Shown here: positions 9,961 through 21,600 of the stretch, piece after piece
How positions within the stretch are numbered: the first letter of the stretch is position 1
How the letters are laid out: each line of letters opens with the position of its first letter
Assembly (NCBI GenBank): GCA_001939145.1
Contig: LSRX01000791.1
Span: forward strand, 142,650 to 206,649
DNA: 64,000 bases
DNA from: Symbiodinium microadriaticum
Lineage: Eukaryota; Sar; Dinophyceae; Suessiales; Symbiodiniaceae
Direction: 5' to 3'
Program-made: the position numbers and the translations under genes
The notes under the pieces: generated by a model
What the model was told of the DNA's origin: nothing
Databases searched by the model: none
The model's input: only the letters and a program-made list of their open reading frames with translations

Positions 9961-12900
9961 AATGATTAATGTTAACCTCATTTATATAAGCGCCTCCTCG
10001 ATTATTTGCGATCCCCAGAACTCAAATTATAAACCCCCCCTAACCATAAAACCCGAACCCGACCTCTGGAACTCAATCATAATCCCGTCCCTGGTTCCTA
10101 AAATAGAACACTTGAAGCCCTGTTGTCAGCCCTTCCAGAGTCGCAGAGAGAGTAGTAGCACTCGGACCCCCTCAATAATCATTGCCCCTGCATGGGCTTA
10201 AAATCAATCGAGGAGGGCCATTAATATGAGGTGGACCCAAAGATAAGCCTTTGAAAGTTATCGCCCATCACCGGTACCAGTAGCTGCCACACGCCTTGCG
10301 TCAGAAGGTAACAGGCCCTAACACCCTGAACCATCCTCTCTCTCACTCACCAAGGGATGCCCTGAACCATCCTACAGCCCTGATCCCGCAGAGCATCCTA
10401 AATCCTCCTCTGCAGCCAGCAGACGCCACCTCGGCTTTCACGCAGCCGCGTTCCACCAAAGAGCCCGCGAAGGGCTCCTGACCCGTCAAGGGACCCAAAC
10501 AATGTCTCGCTCGTCAACAACGGACACAAGCACTTTCGTCCCGGGTCAGAAAACCGTTTCTATAAATATGGAATCAGAATAGAGATCCTCATGTCGAATC
10601 CTGAAAGACCGGGGCTGAGGGGTTTGGTAATTTTGGCGTCGAAATTACGTCAGGTTAGGGGTTCGATTGCTTTCGGGCACATGCTCTCTGAGGATTTCGA
10701 GGCTTCAGGTCTCGTAATGGTTGGAATAAGTGGAGCCTGTCATGCCTTGAACGGACCGAGGAATCTGCAATCGGCTCTGAACTAAGCCGACGGCTGAAAA
10801 CTGCCAGAACAGCTTCTTCACATCTCTCAGCAGTTGGCAGGCCCCAAAACCAACTAAAGCTTTGCCCATATAGATCCATCGGTTGACACCGATCTGAAAG
10901 ACGGTCAAACATGCCTAGCGAGAGGCGGGTCCTTGGGAATCCTCGGGGCGAGCAAACGTCGCATCCGACAGCATGGCACAGGACCGGCACTCTCTTCGGC
11001 CCGCCTTCGCCGGTATCTCTACAACGGCTTCGCGACGAAGACATGTGCAGTGGAAGCTTGAGACATATTACGTGGCCGGAAAACTGGAACTTCTTCGCGG
11101 CCCTCCCTTCAGCTCTAGGCTTGGAGCAGTGTTGCGCACCACGTGAAGTCACCAGATGGCTCGGGGGATTGTAGAAGCATGTTGGGCGAACGAGCTGCGA
11201 GCTCAAAGATACACGGCCACGAGTTGGTGTCGTTTTGGGTGCCCGGCCGCTGAGGAGGAGCCCATCCCTTTGGCAAAAGGGATGCGATTCCTGGGACTCT
11301 CCGAAACATCGAACTTAAAGCACAGCATCGTCAGGAAGGATACATAGACCATGCTGCAGGTTCACACAGGTGGTTTTGCAGGTCCCACACATGCTGATTC
11401 AGCCGGGCACCACTAAGTTGCTCATGTGAGGCATCGAAACAAGCAAGGCATCGAAGCACTGATGTCACATGCGCAAATCTTCTGTCGTCATCTCGGATGA
11501 GCAAGCAAAGTCGTGTGCATGTCATGCATGCCGGGGTGCAGCGTGTAATACCGAAGCGTGGGCACCTCGGAAGCAGTCGTGGCGTGAGCTTCGGTGACCC
11601 GTTGCAAAGCCTTTTGCGCAAGCATTCGTGCCTAGGAGCTGCTCATGTTGGCATGCCACGCCCTACAGAAAAAAAAAAAAAAAAAACAGCCAGAGCCAAA
11701 GCGCATCCAAGAGCAGCGAGTCAAAATGCATCCCGGAACCCTTCCCTATCGCCCTCCAGCGGGCCTCTTGGTCGATGAACTTATAGGCCGCTTCCACGCC
11801 CTTCACCACCTTTGCGAATAGAAGGATCGAAGCACCGTCGTGGCAGCTGGGGGTTCGTCGCATGCTGGCTTGTGTCAGTGATGCACCTTTGAAACCCCGT
11901 GTCATTGGCTAGGCTAGTGTACTGTGCCTGTAGGCCAGTTCGTGGCAGCTGGGAACGGCAAGTACGTGAGGATCTCTGACCTCGTGCTTTTGTGCTGTAC
12001 AAAGCCCACCAGCTGCCAAGCTTGCGGCCAGGTTGGACTTGTCCCGGGGCAGCAGGTGTGCGCCTGCAGCCCACACATGTCTTCGACGACTACGACTGCC
12101 ACTAAACCCCTACTGCTGCTGCTACTCCTACTCCTACAACTCCTACTCCTGGCTGGTCGTTCTGATAGTCAGACTGACACTGAGAGTCAGGTCTGTTAGT
12201 ACCCTTCATCTCCTTGCCGGCTTCCGTGCCTTGCCACAGCGTGTATCACCCCAATGAAAAGCGCAGATGACCCCTCTAAGTCGCAACTGGCCTTCGCCCT
12301 CTATCCTTGGCTTCCGCAGCGCTTGGGAAAGCTCACGAAATTTTGGGTGCAATCGCTAAGAGGACAGCTCCAACAAATGGGGCGAGAACTCAAGCGACAG
12401 ACAAAGTGAATGCACAAAGACGCAATGCTCGAGTAGCAGGGCACTTTGTGGCACTAGGCGTTTAGGCCGACCGCCCGCACGCCTAGAGCCTTACTGTGGA
12501 TCATCGCCACTGATGTGATTACTTCTGATAAGAACAAAGGAAAATATACAATAAGTTTTTACAATCATAGAATAGGGAATATATTGAATATGGAATATAC
12601 ACTACATCATATGATTAAACTCTCCTTTCTTAGAGCTGGCAGGCGGCAGGGCTTTAACTTCAAGGTATGCGGAAGCTGCAAGGATGGCTTAGGGCTTGAG
12701 TGAGCATGTTCGGCACAGATTGTCGGCTTCTCGGGCTTCGGCTTCAGAGACGCAGGTGTCAGAAGTCCCAGGGGTCTTGGGCAAGATTTCTGGAAACTCT
12801 TTCCGTCAAGCCTGATGCTCAGTTCGCCCGCTGCCTGCCAAAGAGGACCCAACAACCAATCCGTGCAACAGTCTGAACCCACCCTCTACAAGTCTAACTT

Positions 12901-13905
12901 GGCGAGTAGCTCCATGGCGAAATGTGGGGCACGCTCGACGGTCAGCTGGCACAAGGGGAACGTTTTTGAGGAATACTGGGTGCAGATCGACTCTTCAGGA
13001 AGCTGCGCGACTCACCGTGAAGGCGTCCAAGTTCATAGCCCAAAGCTCTACGAAATCCCTTGAGCCCTCTCCGCGTGCCTCTAAACGAGCCCGGTGGCTG
13101 GCCACAATGGAAACAACAGAACGGCACACGACCGCAGTCCAACTCCCAACACAACTCTGCGCCTCGTTCCAAACATCTAGCGCCTCGGAGTGCCACGGAT
13201 CAACAACAAGCAACAAGCCTATTTGCCGGTCTACAGAAATCTCCGCTGGCTTTGCCGCAACCAGGACTCATCGAAACCTGCGCCGCATGCCTTAGTCCGG
13301 CGCCATGCCAGCGCAGTCGAAGCCTGGTCCCATGTTCCTTGTCGGGAGCCAGAAGCTTTGACGTCTCGAGCTGCTCACAATTTGAAAGGCTCCCCGAAGG
13401 GTCAATGCTGGGCCCAGGCACGCGGTGGTCGCAGGCACCCGCACGGTGACTCGCCTCAGCGACAGAGAGCAACAAGCCACAACAATCTGTAGGCAAGACG
13501 CGCAACACGTCAACCAGAACCTCTGAGTTTGTGCAATTCCGTTTGCGACATTCCGCATGACGCGCTCACCTGCGCAATTATTCTGACAATGGAGAAACGG
13601 AGCATCCAGTCAAGTCCAGTGATCGTGAAACACTTACGAGGAGCTTTTTTGGAGTGCGGGCGAACATTCGATTGACGTCGCATCCCACCCGAGCTATAAA
13701 GACAAATCAGCCTCCCTAAGCCCTACAATCCCCCAGACCCCTTAACCCCACACCCTGCAGTTTGAGATCTGGAGAGATGCAGCTGCGGCTGCGGCTTTCG
13801 ACTTTTTGTGACCACGCCATCGAACATCTTCTTCAGATCTGCCCTTGCGAGCCTGCGAGGTTCGATGAAAGACAATCAGTCGCTTTTTGGGTCTTGGAGT
13901 CTTGG

Positions 13906-14022
13906 GCTCTAGGGCTTACAGGGTTTATAGGGTTTAGGGGCTTTAGGGGCTTTAGGGGCTTTAGGGGGTTTAGGGGCTTAGGCGTTTAGGGTTTAGGGGT
14001 TTGGGGGTTTAGGGGTTTAGGG
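13906..14022 (+). repeat. Interstitial telomere-like TTTAGGG(G) cluster
   Basis: More than ten imperfect TTTAGGG-type units (TTTAGGGGC, TTTAGGGG, GTTTAGG) in about 115 bases. The plant-type TTTAGGG unit is the one reported for dinoflagellate telomeres, but the cluster is internal, so it is not a chromosome end. Confidence 0.85.
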
Positions 14023-17000
14023 CGGGGTTCTTGGTGGTGACACAGCGGCTTCAGGGGTCAGAACTCGGACAATCCAGGAGAGGTCTCGAGTGTAGTCGCT
14101 GTGGAAACAAGTTAGCTTCAGGGCCCTTTGGGCGGGGTTCACGTGATGTCAGGATCCGGGTCATGCTGAGTTTTGGCAGCTTCAAGCAGGCCTATGGGAC
14201 TCAGCCCAGCATCGCTTCTGAATCCTGCACCCTTGAAAACTTCATCCAATATTATCATAGGCATGACTCAGGTGGCGGCTCGCTGAGACTGTGCTTCTCA
14301 GCGAACTTTTGCACCTTCACAGAGAGATATACTGAACGTTGCGTTTTCGAGATGCTTCACCATGTGCTGCACAACTTTCAGAGGGTCAGGTGCCAAGCAA
14401 GCCGCAACATGCACCATGCACGATTGTTCGCAGAAGAAAAACGTGGTAGCACGAGATCCCGTGATCTCCAAAGGCTTCCGGAAACACCCTCCGCCCTCCA
14501 TAGTAGAGGCTTGTCAGCTACTTCAGGTTCGATTTGAATAGGTTGAACGCATTCCACCTCGCCCCTCGCATACAAACACACGCAGCTGGAACACTATGCA
14601 ACTTTCATGGAAAAGCCGGGGTCATTCAAGGCCTCGCTGTGCCCCCACATGGCCTCGAGAAGCGACGGGGTCAAGCAAGCTTTCAGGACTCTCGCGGGGT
14701 TTCGACTCACACTCTCTCGCAGAGCTTAGGGTTCCAGGGTTTAGGAGGTTTTCCTTAGCCTTAGCCGAACGACTTGGGCCGATTCCTCCCAGGCGAAGAA
14801 GAGAAGCGAAGAGAGCCTCGGTTTGGAAGGCTCCGAACAGAGTGAAGTCAGGGTTGGGAAATGAGATGCGGTCCGACACCATTTGCATTTGCCGCCTGAT
14901 TTATCAATCTGTAGAACTGTGTCCTGATGTTTCCTGGCAGTCGCCCGCACGAAGCTGATGGTGCGACGCTAAATGCAGACCTGTGTGAAATTCAACTGCC
15001 TAGACTCGGAAACGAACAAATACGGCTAGGCATCGCTGACCATGAATCTGGAAGGCCGGACAAGACGAAGGGCTGGCATGTGGGGTGCATACACAGCACG
15101 GCCCAATCTACTGCTACGACTCTTGATTACAAGCCCAGACGTTAACCAATGGATCGCACGAATGATTAAAGGTGACGGCGGTGATGGATGAGACTATAAG
15201 CGATGATGACAATCGAAACCCAGGCACTCGCGACAATGGATACAAAGCCACCTTCCGCGAAATGGGAAACATCAAAGCCGCCTCAAGAGAACATACAACT
15301 TACTGTCACCGGCAACTTACAGCCTGCCCGTCAGATGAACAGATGACAGTGAGAGTGTAGCTCCAGCTCTGGGAGCTAGAGCTCTCTGAGGTCCGTACTC
15401 TAGGCTCAGAGCCCTTGATCGCGCTGCATGCCATGCAGGCACGGAGCTGAGCCGAGCAGCCACGGATGTCGGCGAATTCAATACTCTTTTGGGGGTTCCT
15501 TATTCGTATTATAAGTATTTTCGGAAAAAATTACCCAAAACCCTATACCTTCTGAGAAGGGAACAAGAAGTCTGCAAGCCGCTTCGTGACCCTTCCCGTC
15601 ACACACGCGAACGCGCCCAAAGTATAATATGCACGGCACTGTAGCAAGAGTACGAGTGCGGGAGGGACACGCCCAGGACTGCGGCGGCAAGACGATGCGC
15701 ACGGCACGACTGCGAAATTCTGAAACTTGAAAAAAAATCCCTACTGATTAGCCCCGAGCAGACGAGCAGTGTGCCCCTGCCGAGCCATTACCAAAGCACG
15801 ACAACACCTAGCAAGATACTGCACTGATACTGCTGTGCCTGTCCCGGGCAGACGACTGCAATCCCAGACGTAGCAGACCGGAAGCCACGCAAGCCTTTGG
15901 GGCTGCTGCTTTGTATTTTCGAGGCATGCAAGTTCCGCAGCGCTGGCGAAAGGACGCCGGTCCGTGCGATGTTCCGTTGGTACACAAAGCAAACATCGCG
16001 GAGTCCAGAGCTGAAGAGCCGAACAGAGAAAGAGGGTGACACTCAGCTGTCTCAGCTTGTCACATTGAGTGGCGGCGAGGCTTTACGCGACCCTGTGCGG
16101 GAGGCCTTCTGCAGCTAGACTCTGCTAGACTTGAAGCAAAAGCATGAGGATCAACTCTGCATGCCCTTTCCCACGGCCTCCCATACATGGCCTGCAGTGC
16201 AACATCCGCAAACGTCTCGATTTCAGAGAGCTCGGACTAAAGGAAGGGCTCCTGCTGGGCGCTCCTGTGGCGATCAAACTCGCCAAGCAAGAGCCGATCG
16301 GAAGCCAAGACAGTGACGGGAAGATGGCTTCAAATTACCGAATCATCCAAACCCTACTGGCCCTACTTTTCAGGATCCTGCGAGATTCTACAGTAGCTTG
16401 TACGACTAAGAAGTCCAAGTATGGGAACACGGTTCTCCCTACGCCTTTCCCAAGACTAGCAAGGACGGCTTCATGCCGATCCTCTGCAATTCCTGGCCTC
16501 TCAGTAGCCTTCCAGGGGTGTTCGGGGCCTCGTGACCTGGCAGAGCCCGCAAAAAACCGCCTGTAGGCGGCTAGTGGCTAGTTGAAAAGAAACTCTGGCT
16601 CATGGGCAGTGGGCCCATCGAACCTCTACACCTTTCCCACCCCTTTCTGCCCCTCCCTCGACGCAGCTTCATAGAAGCCTCTGGCCTATGGCAAAGCACC
16701 CAATGGCGGAACTCGTGTTGTTCACCATGGACCTTTTTTCCGCGAGCGCTGCCCTCGGCGATGTCTTCAACCGCATCCCGATCCCGTAGTAGTTCCCGGA
16801 ACCGGGCTCCACGAAATGAGCCACAGGCCCTGGCTGAAAATGCTACGCAGCTCAATCAGCTTACTGGTGATGGTCAGAGTTACCATTATCGGATTGCCAG
16901 ACTCATGAGCTACATTCCATACCCTCCTTTCGCTTTGCCTTCTGCGTCGGGGCTGTGCTGTGCCTTCACCTCTAGCTGCGCTTGACCCGGCCTGAAAACT

Positions 17001-18426
17001 GCAACTTCTGCGTGGAGGGCACAACATCTTCAACGTTGAGCCGGCTGCGATGCAGAAAACGGAACTGCACAGCTGCAGCCGCACATTCGCACATCTGCCG
17101 GTCGGAGACTTGGTAGCGGAAAAAACCCTTCGACGGAACTACCAAAGGCACGGATTCCTCATGCCAGACAAGACTGTAGCCCACAGCTGGCAACCAAGGC
17201 TCTCGACAAGGAAGGAAAATATGCGGCCTCTAAAACACACCATAATCGAATGGTGCCATCTGCCACAGCATTCTTCTGAGCAGAACCCACGGGCCATCGT
17301 GCAAATGTTCAAGAGATCCAGCAGTGCAAGGATTCCGTTCAGTATCTCGCTGCCGGCTGGTGCATATAGGCATGAATCCTGGCACAACTGCGTGAAACGT
17401 TGCTGGCCAGTCCCATTCAGAAAGCAAGCCGAAGCCGTTCTGAGAGTTTAGTAGCTGCCGGCAGCCCTAAGCCGCCCAAGCTTGTCGGGCGGGACTGGCC
17501 CTCAGAGGGCGCTTTAGCCCCGACTTGTCCTTGCGGCGAGGCTCACTTTTATCTAGACTCTCGGGACGCTCTCCACCGTTAGCACCTATTGCACCCTTCG
17601 CCCCTTTGCGCAGCCAAGGAGCTTGTGCTAAACTTCGCGGACAGGGACAGGGCTGGTTGCGCTTCTTGTCGGTGTTGAGGAGCACGTGTGTCTGGTGCAT
17701 GGGACGCACACAGAGAAGAAATCCGAGGCTTCCCAGGTGACCTTTTGTCCGTGTGCCCAGAAAACAAGGGCCGAAGGGCCTGGCCTTATCTCGTCGAGAT
17801 CGGGCGGGTTCGACTCGGACATTGATTGCCGACGCCGATCGTCCGTGGCCTTGATGTGCTGGTACCTGTGGGGGCTCTTACATCCGGATCCACGCTTACC
17901 CGGTCTAAGGGTCTACTTAGTCTAATTGGCATCACACTACTTACACTATTTGGTGTGCTGGAACTCGGGCGGCTGAACGGGTCGCAAAACTGCTTTTCAA
18001 GGTCACAGGCGCAATGGCCCTTCACCCTGACACTGCACTGAATTCGACGCGACACACGCCGGGTGGTCCCAGCTCAATATGCCGCAAGATCAATTCGGAG
18101 CTCTAGCTGTGTCAACAAGATGCGCTCGACAGCGGGATGTACGGAGCAGCATAAGCAAGTGGCTCTGAAGAATCAAGTTGTCCCAAAGCCAGGGCACGTA
18201 GAGTTCTCAAAAACATGCTGCACGTCCTTGTCACCTCTCACGGCGCCCAGCACCTCTGCGAAAAGGACCTGTCACGCAGTGAGGCTGGGAGACGGAAAGG
18301 ACAAAAGCCTGGCCGCACAGTAGAAGAATCTCTGGCATCGTGCAATGGGTGTTCGCGAGCATATGGCAGGGCTTGGCGAACCTTACAACAGAAGTTCCAC
18401 ATGTGTGCCATATGTCGGGTGTCGCT

Positions 18427-18645
18427 TCAGAGCAGCTGAAGCCGCGAACCCTTAATAGCACAGAAAGGTAACGAGAATGTGTGATTCCAACCCCCGCCGG
18501 CCTTTCCACCCTCTTGTTGTGCTGGCAAGAATTGCGAGAACAAGACTTCGAAAAACAGATATTTAATGAGAATACTGAATTTAATAATCAGACTAACCAC
18601 GGAGGCACGGAGGACACCAGAAGGACACCTGACCCACACATCTGC
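18427..18645 (-). CDS. Possible C-terminal tail of the channel
   Basis: The frame of the last firm channel exon stays open from 18645 to a stop near 18427 and includes EVLFSQFLPAQQ. In relatives the RIETK segment is followed by a VLF-type segment, so either the intervening bases are translated or a short intron with an atypical acceptor is removed. I cannot decide between these. Confidence 0.35.
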   Translation of the reverse strand, partial: ADVWVRCPSGVLRASVVSLIIKFSILIKYLFFEVLFSQFLPAQQEGGKAGGGWNHTFSLPFCAIKGSRLQLL

Positions 18646-18685
18646 CTCCAGCTTTGTCTCAATGCGCCAGATGTCCAAGGCTTTC
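18646..18685 (-). CDS. Channel exon: last firm exon
   Basis: Encodes KALDIWRIETKLE, a conserved segment that follows the EF hands in this family. Acceptor CAG-G, donor GAG then GC, if spliced. Confidence 0.9.
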
Positions 18686-21600
18686 CTGAATTCTGAGCAC
18701 TGCTATTTTTTAACTTCCATGGAAACGGAGACCTCAAAACATCATGCATATCCGTGAAAAAGCCACCCCGAGTCTGAATGAGAATCTCTCATGCAATCTT
18801 CCTCGCCGCAGGCTGAGCACATAAGTCTACCACAACATACTGCAGATATACGATGATATGTATTTGTATGCCTTTTTTATATTATAACGTTCTGTTGTAG
18901 TTATGGTCAGCTATACTCTTTAGCTTTCTATGTGCAGTATTTAGCATGCATTCACACAGTATAACAGATAGATGTCGCCTGCATTGAGATTCGCTGCCCA
19001 TCACGGTTGTAATCTCTTCTGCCCAAGCGACGCACCACCCCGGAGCCGCGCTGCTCCTTCGATGAATTCCATCCTCGAACGATAACACCATCAACGGTAC
19101 TAGTTCGGAGAGCCCGTGCACTACAGTGAGCCACTTTGAAGGTTTCTGGATGCCGTACACAACTTTAACATGGAGGAACTGGAAGTCAAGTAATGAATGC
19201 CCTCCGTGTTCGCAGGAAGATCTGAGCCAGGCTCTGCAAGATACAGCGGCTATGGTTGGACAAGCAACAAGGTGATTTCACCGTCTCCATTATCCAGGAA
19301 CTCGAAGAGGCTCATCAAGTCATGGTACTCCAACCTTGGCCAAAAGCTTGCCATGCAGAAGCCAACTAAAACGTGCACCAACATCCCAACCGATATCTTT
19401 ACTGTCCATGTCATTCGAGCATGGGAGCTCATTGCATTCAGGGCGGCCGGGAAGCCGGGGGCTGAATCGACTGAAGCCGAAGCCGAATTGGTGAAGCTGC
19501 ATTGTGGTAAGTGACGCCGCATTGCGACGCTGCGTTGTCTGACGCCGCATTGCGGTGTGACGCCGAATTGTCCCCTGACGCGGAATTACCCCCAGACGCC
19601 GAATTACCCCCTGACGCCGAATTGTGACGCCGAATTACCCCCTGACGCCGAAAAGTGAAGCCGAATTTTCCCCTGGCGCCGCATTACTTGTGAAGCCCAA
19701 TTACCCCCTGACGCCGGATAATGAAACTGAAATACCCCTGCATGTCGCGCTGTGGGTTGCCCAAATGAGGGCGGTCAGTATGGCTCTAAATCTTCGCAAA
19801 AAGCACCGTCTGGTTGTGTTGATTCGGGTGCTCGGGCTCCTGGGTTTAGGGCGTAGTGTTTGGGTTTGGGGTTTAGGGATGGTTGTAGGATGTAACGCCT
19901 GCAGGTTTAGGGTTGGTCCTGGCATTACAGAAGGGACGCGCTCGGAGCCCTCAACCCAAAAGGACCTGCCGAGTTTCGGGCAAAAAGTAAAACCGCGCAC
20001 ACCAAACCCTAATCGCAAGCCCTAAACGTTCAACCCTTCCAAACCTTACACTCTAAACTAATTCAAACTCTTACACCCAAAACCAGACCCTGAACCCTCC
20101 TCTGCACTACATGCTCTTTTTCTGCACCTCCTCCAACAGGGGTTAGAAATCCTGTGGGATAGGCCGCGAGGCGCGGAAAAAGAAGGCTCCAGCCCTGCAT
20201 TCCATGCAGGCACAAACGGCCTTACCCCCCTAAGTGATGATTATATGGTGGGTTGGGATCTCGGATTCGAAGGCTCCGGGTTGCTTGCAATCCAGACGTT
20301 TAGGGGCTTTTTCCCTCCCACTTAGCTAGTTTAGTTTCGGGTTTTTTTTGTCACCTCTTTTCCTCCTGCCCTGTTTGGTTAGTCGGAATGCCTTACAGGC
20401 TGAGGCTGCTGGCCAGGGCGCCTATCCAAAGGATTCACCACCTACTACCACCCACCCCCCATCTGGCAGGTCCCTGGCCGAAGAGACCGCAGTGCACACC
20501 CTCAGAGTGTACAGAAGCTCGGGCGGATCAAAAGCAAAAACGCAAAGCTCGGCCCGGGGCAAAGCAGGAAGTGCACCATCCCATATATTCAGCAGTTTCG
20601 GGTTTTTTTCCCACCCGCTTCGCTGACTAGGTCGCACTGCAGGGAAAACCCAGACTCCAAGACGACGATGACTGTAAGAGCAAAAGCGGCAAATCCCAGG
20701 CAACTGCACTCTCACAAGAACAGACCGCATGGGCTAAGGGCAGTAAGAATGCAGTGCGTAGGACTCACCAGGGCCATAACTTGACAACGTCCTTCGACTA
20801 CCCCGAACAACCCCCTTCAAACCAGGTTCGAGGACTCGTCATCAAGTTATCACTCCACAAATGGTACACGGTACAGGAGTAGGCCACGGCGTACTAGAAG
20901 TTTGTTACAAACTCCTACCGGGGCTTCGCCACTTCAAGCGAAATGCAGTGAAATTACACCCCCCCATTATGAATTACAAATTAAGTAAATTCAGAATTAC
21001 GAATTCTGCATGCAATTTCACATGTGACGTCTACCGTGCTGCAGCAAAGTTCTTGTACAGAGAGAAGTTTCCACAGCTGTCAAGTCGGGGTTACCTCTGT
21101 AAGCAGGCAAGTGCCACCACACGGAGCACAGTTTTCTTCGCGTGCATCCCGAGCAACAGAAGACGGATATCGTGTTCACTCGGATGCTACCATGCGCACC
21201 GTCAGTCGCCTTGTGGGGATCACTGCTCATCGTCAGCTTGCTCTGCGGCTCGCCGAGTTCGACGATTCTCGTGGTACTCATGCCGTAAATGTACATGCCC
21301 GCTGCAATGACAAGTTCGGACGAGCCGGTAGGGAGTTTAACGTTTGCCCACCTGTCGCCTTCCAATTGGATGGCAATGCGCTTGCCAATTGCTGACAGGT
21401 TGGGGAGGCTCTTGCCTGCAAGGAGTCCAGCCCCTGGCAAGTCCCTTAGCCGCGCGAATTCGAGCTTCTCATTCGTGAGCTCAATGGCACTTAACCCTGC
21501 GGCCAGGCGCTTGAGCTCCACGGTTAGTTCCGAAACCTCCTCCATGCCCGGGACTGTTAGCGCGAACCGAAGGGCTAACACGAGAGGAGTCATCTGAGCG

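Larger units (their letters stand above)
8317..18426. other. Repeat-bearing intergenic DNA without a supported gene
   Basis: About 10 kb in which no frame shows a recognisable domain. It holds a CTATA-type satellite near 9845-9960, a poly-A run at 11669-11686, a TTTAGGGG cluster at 13906-14022, and many short frames that are open on both strands at once. Frames near 16.6-16.85 kb look coding in more than one frame, so strand and product cannot be decided. Confidence 0.4.

Noticed and set aside
20861-21597. Plus-strand frames of 149, 123 and 102 codons
   Set aside because: Antisense shadows of the nested minus frame, with scattered Cys/Arg composition.
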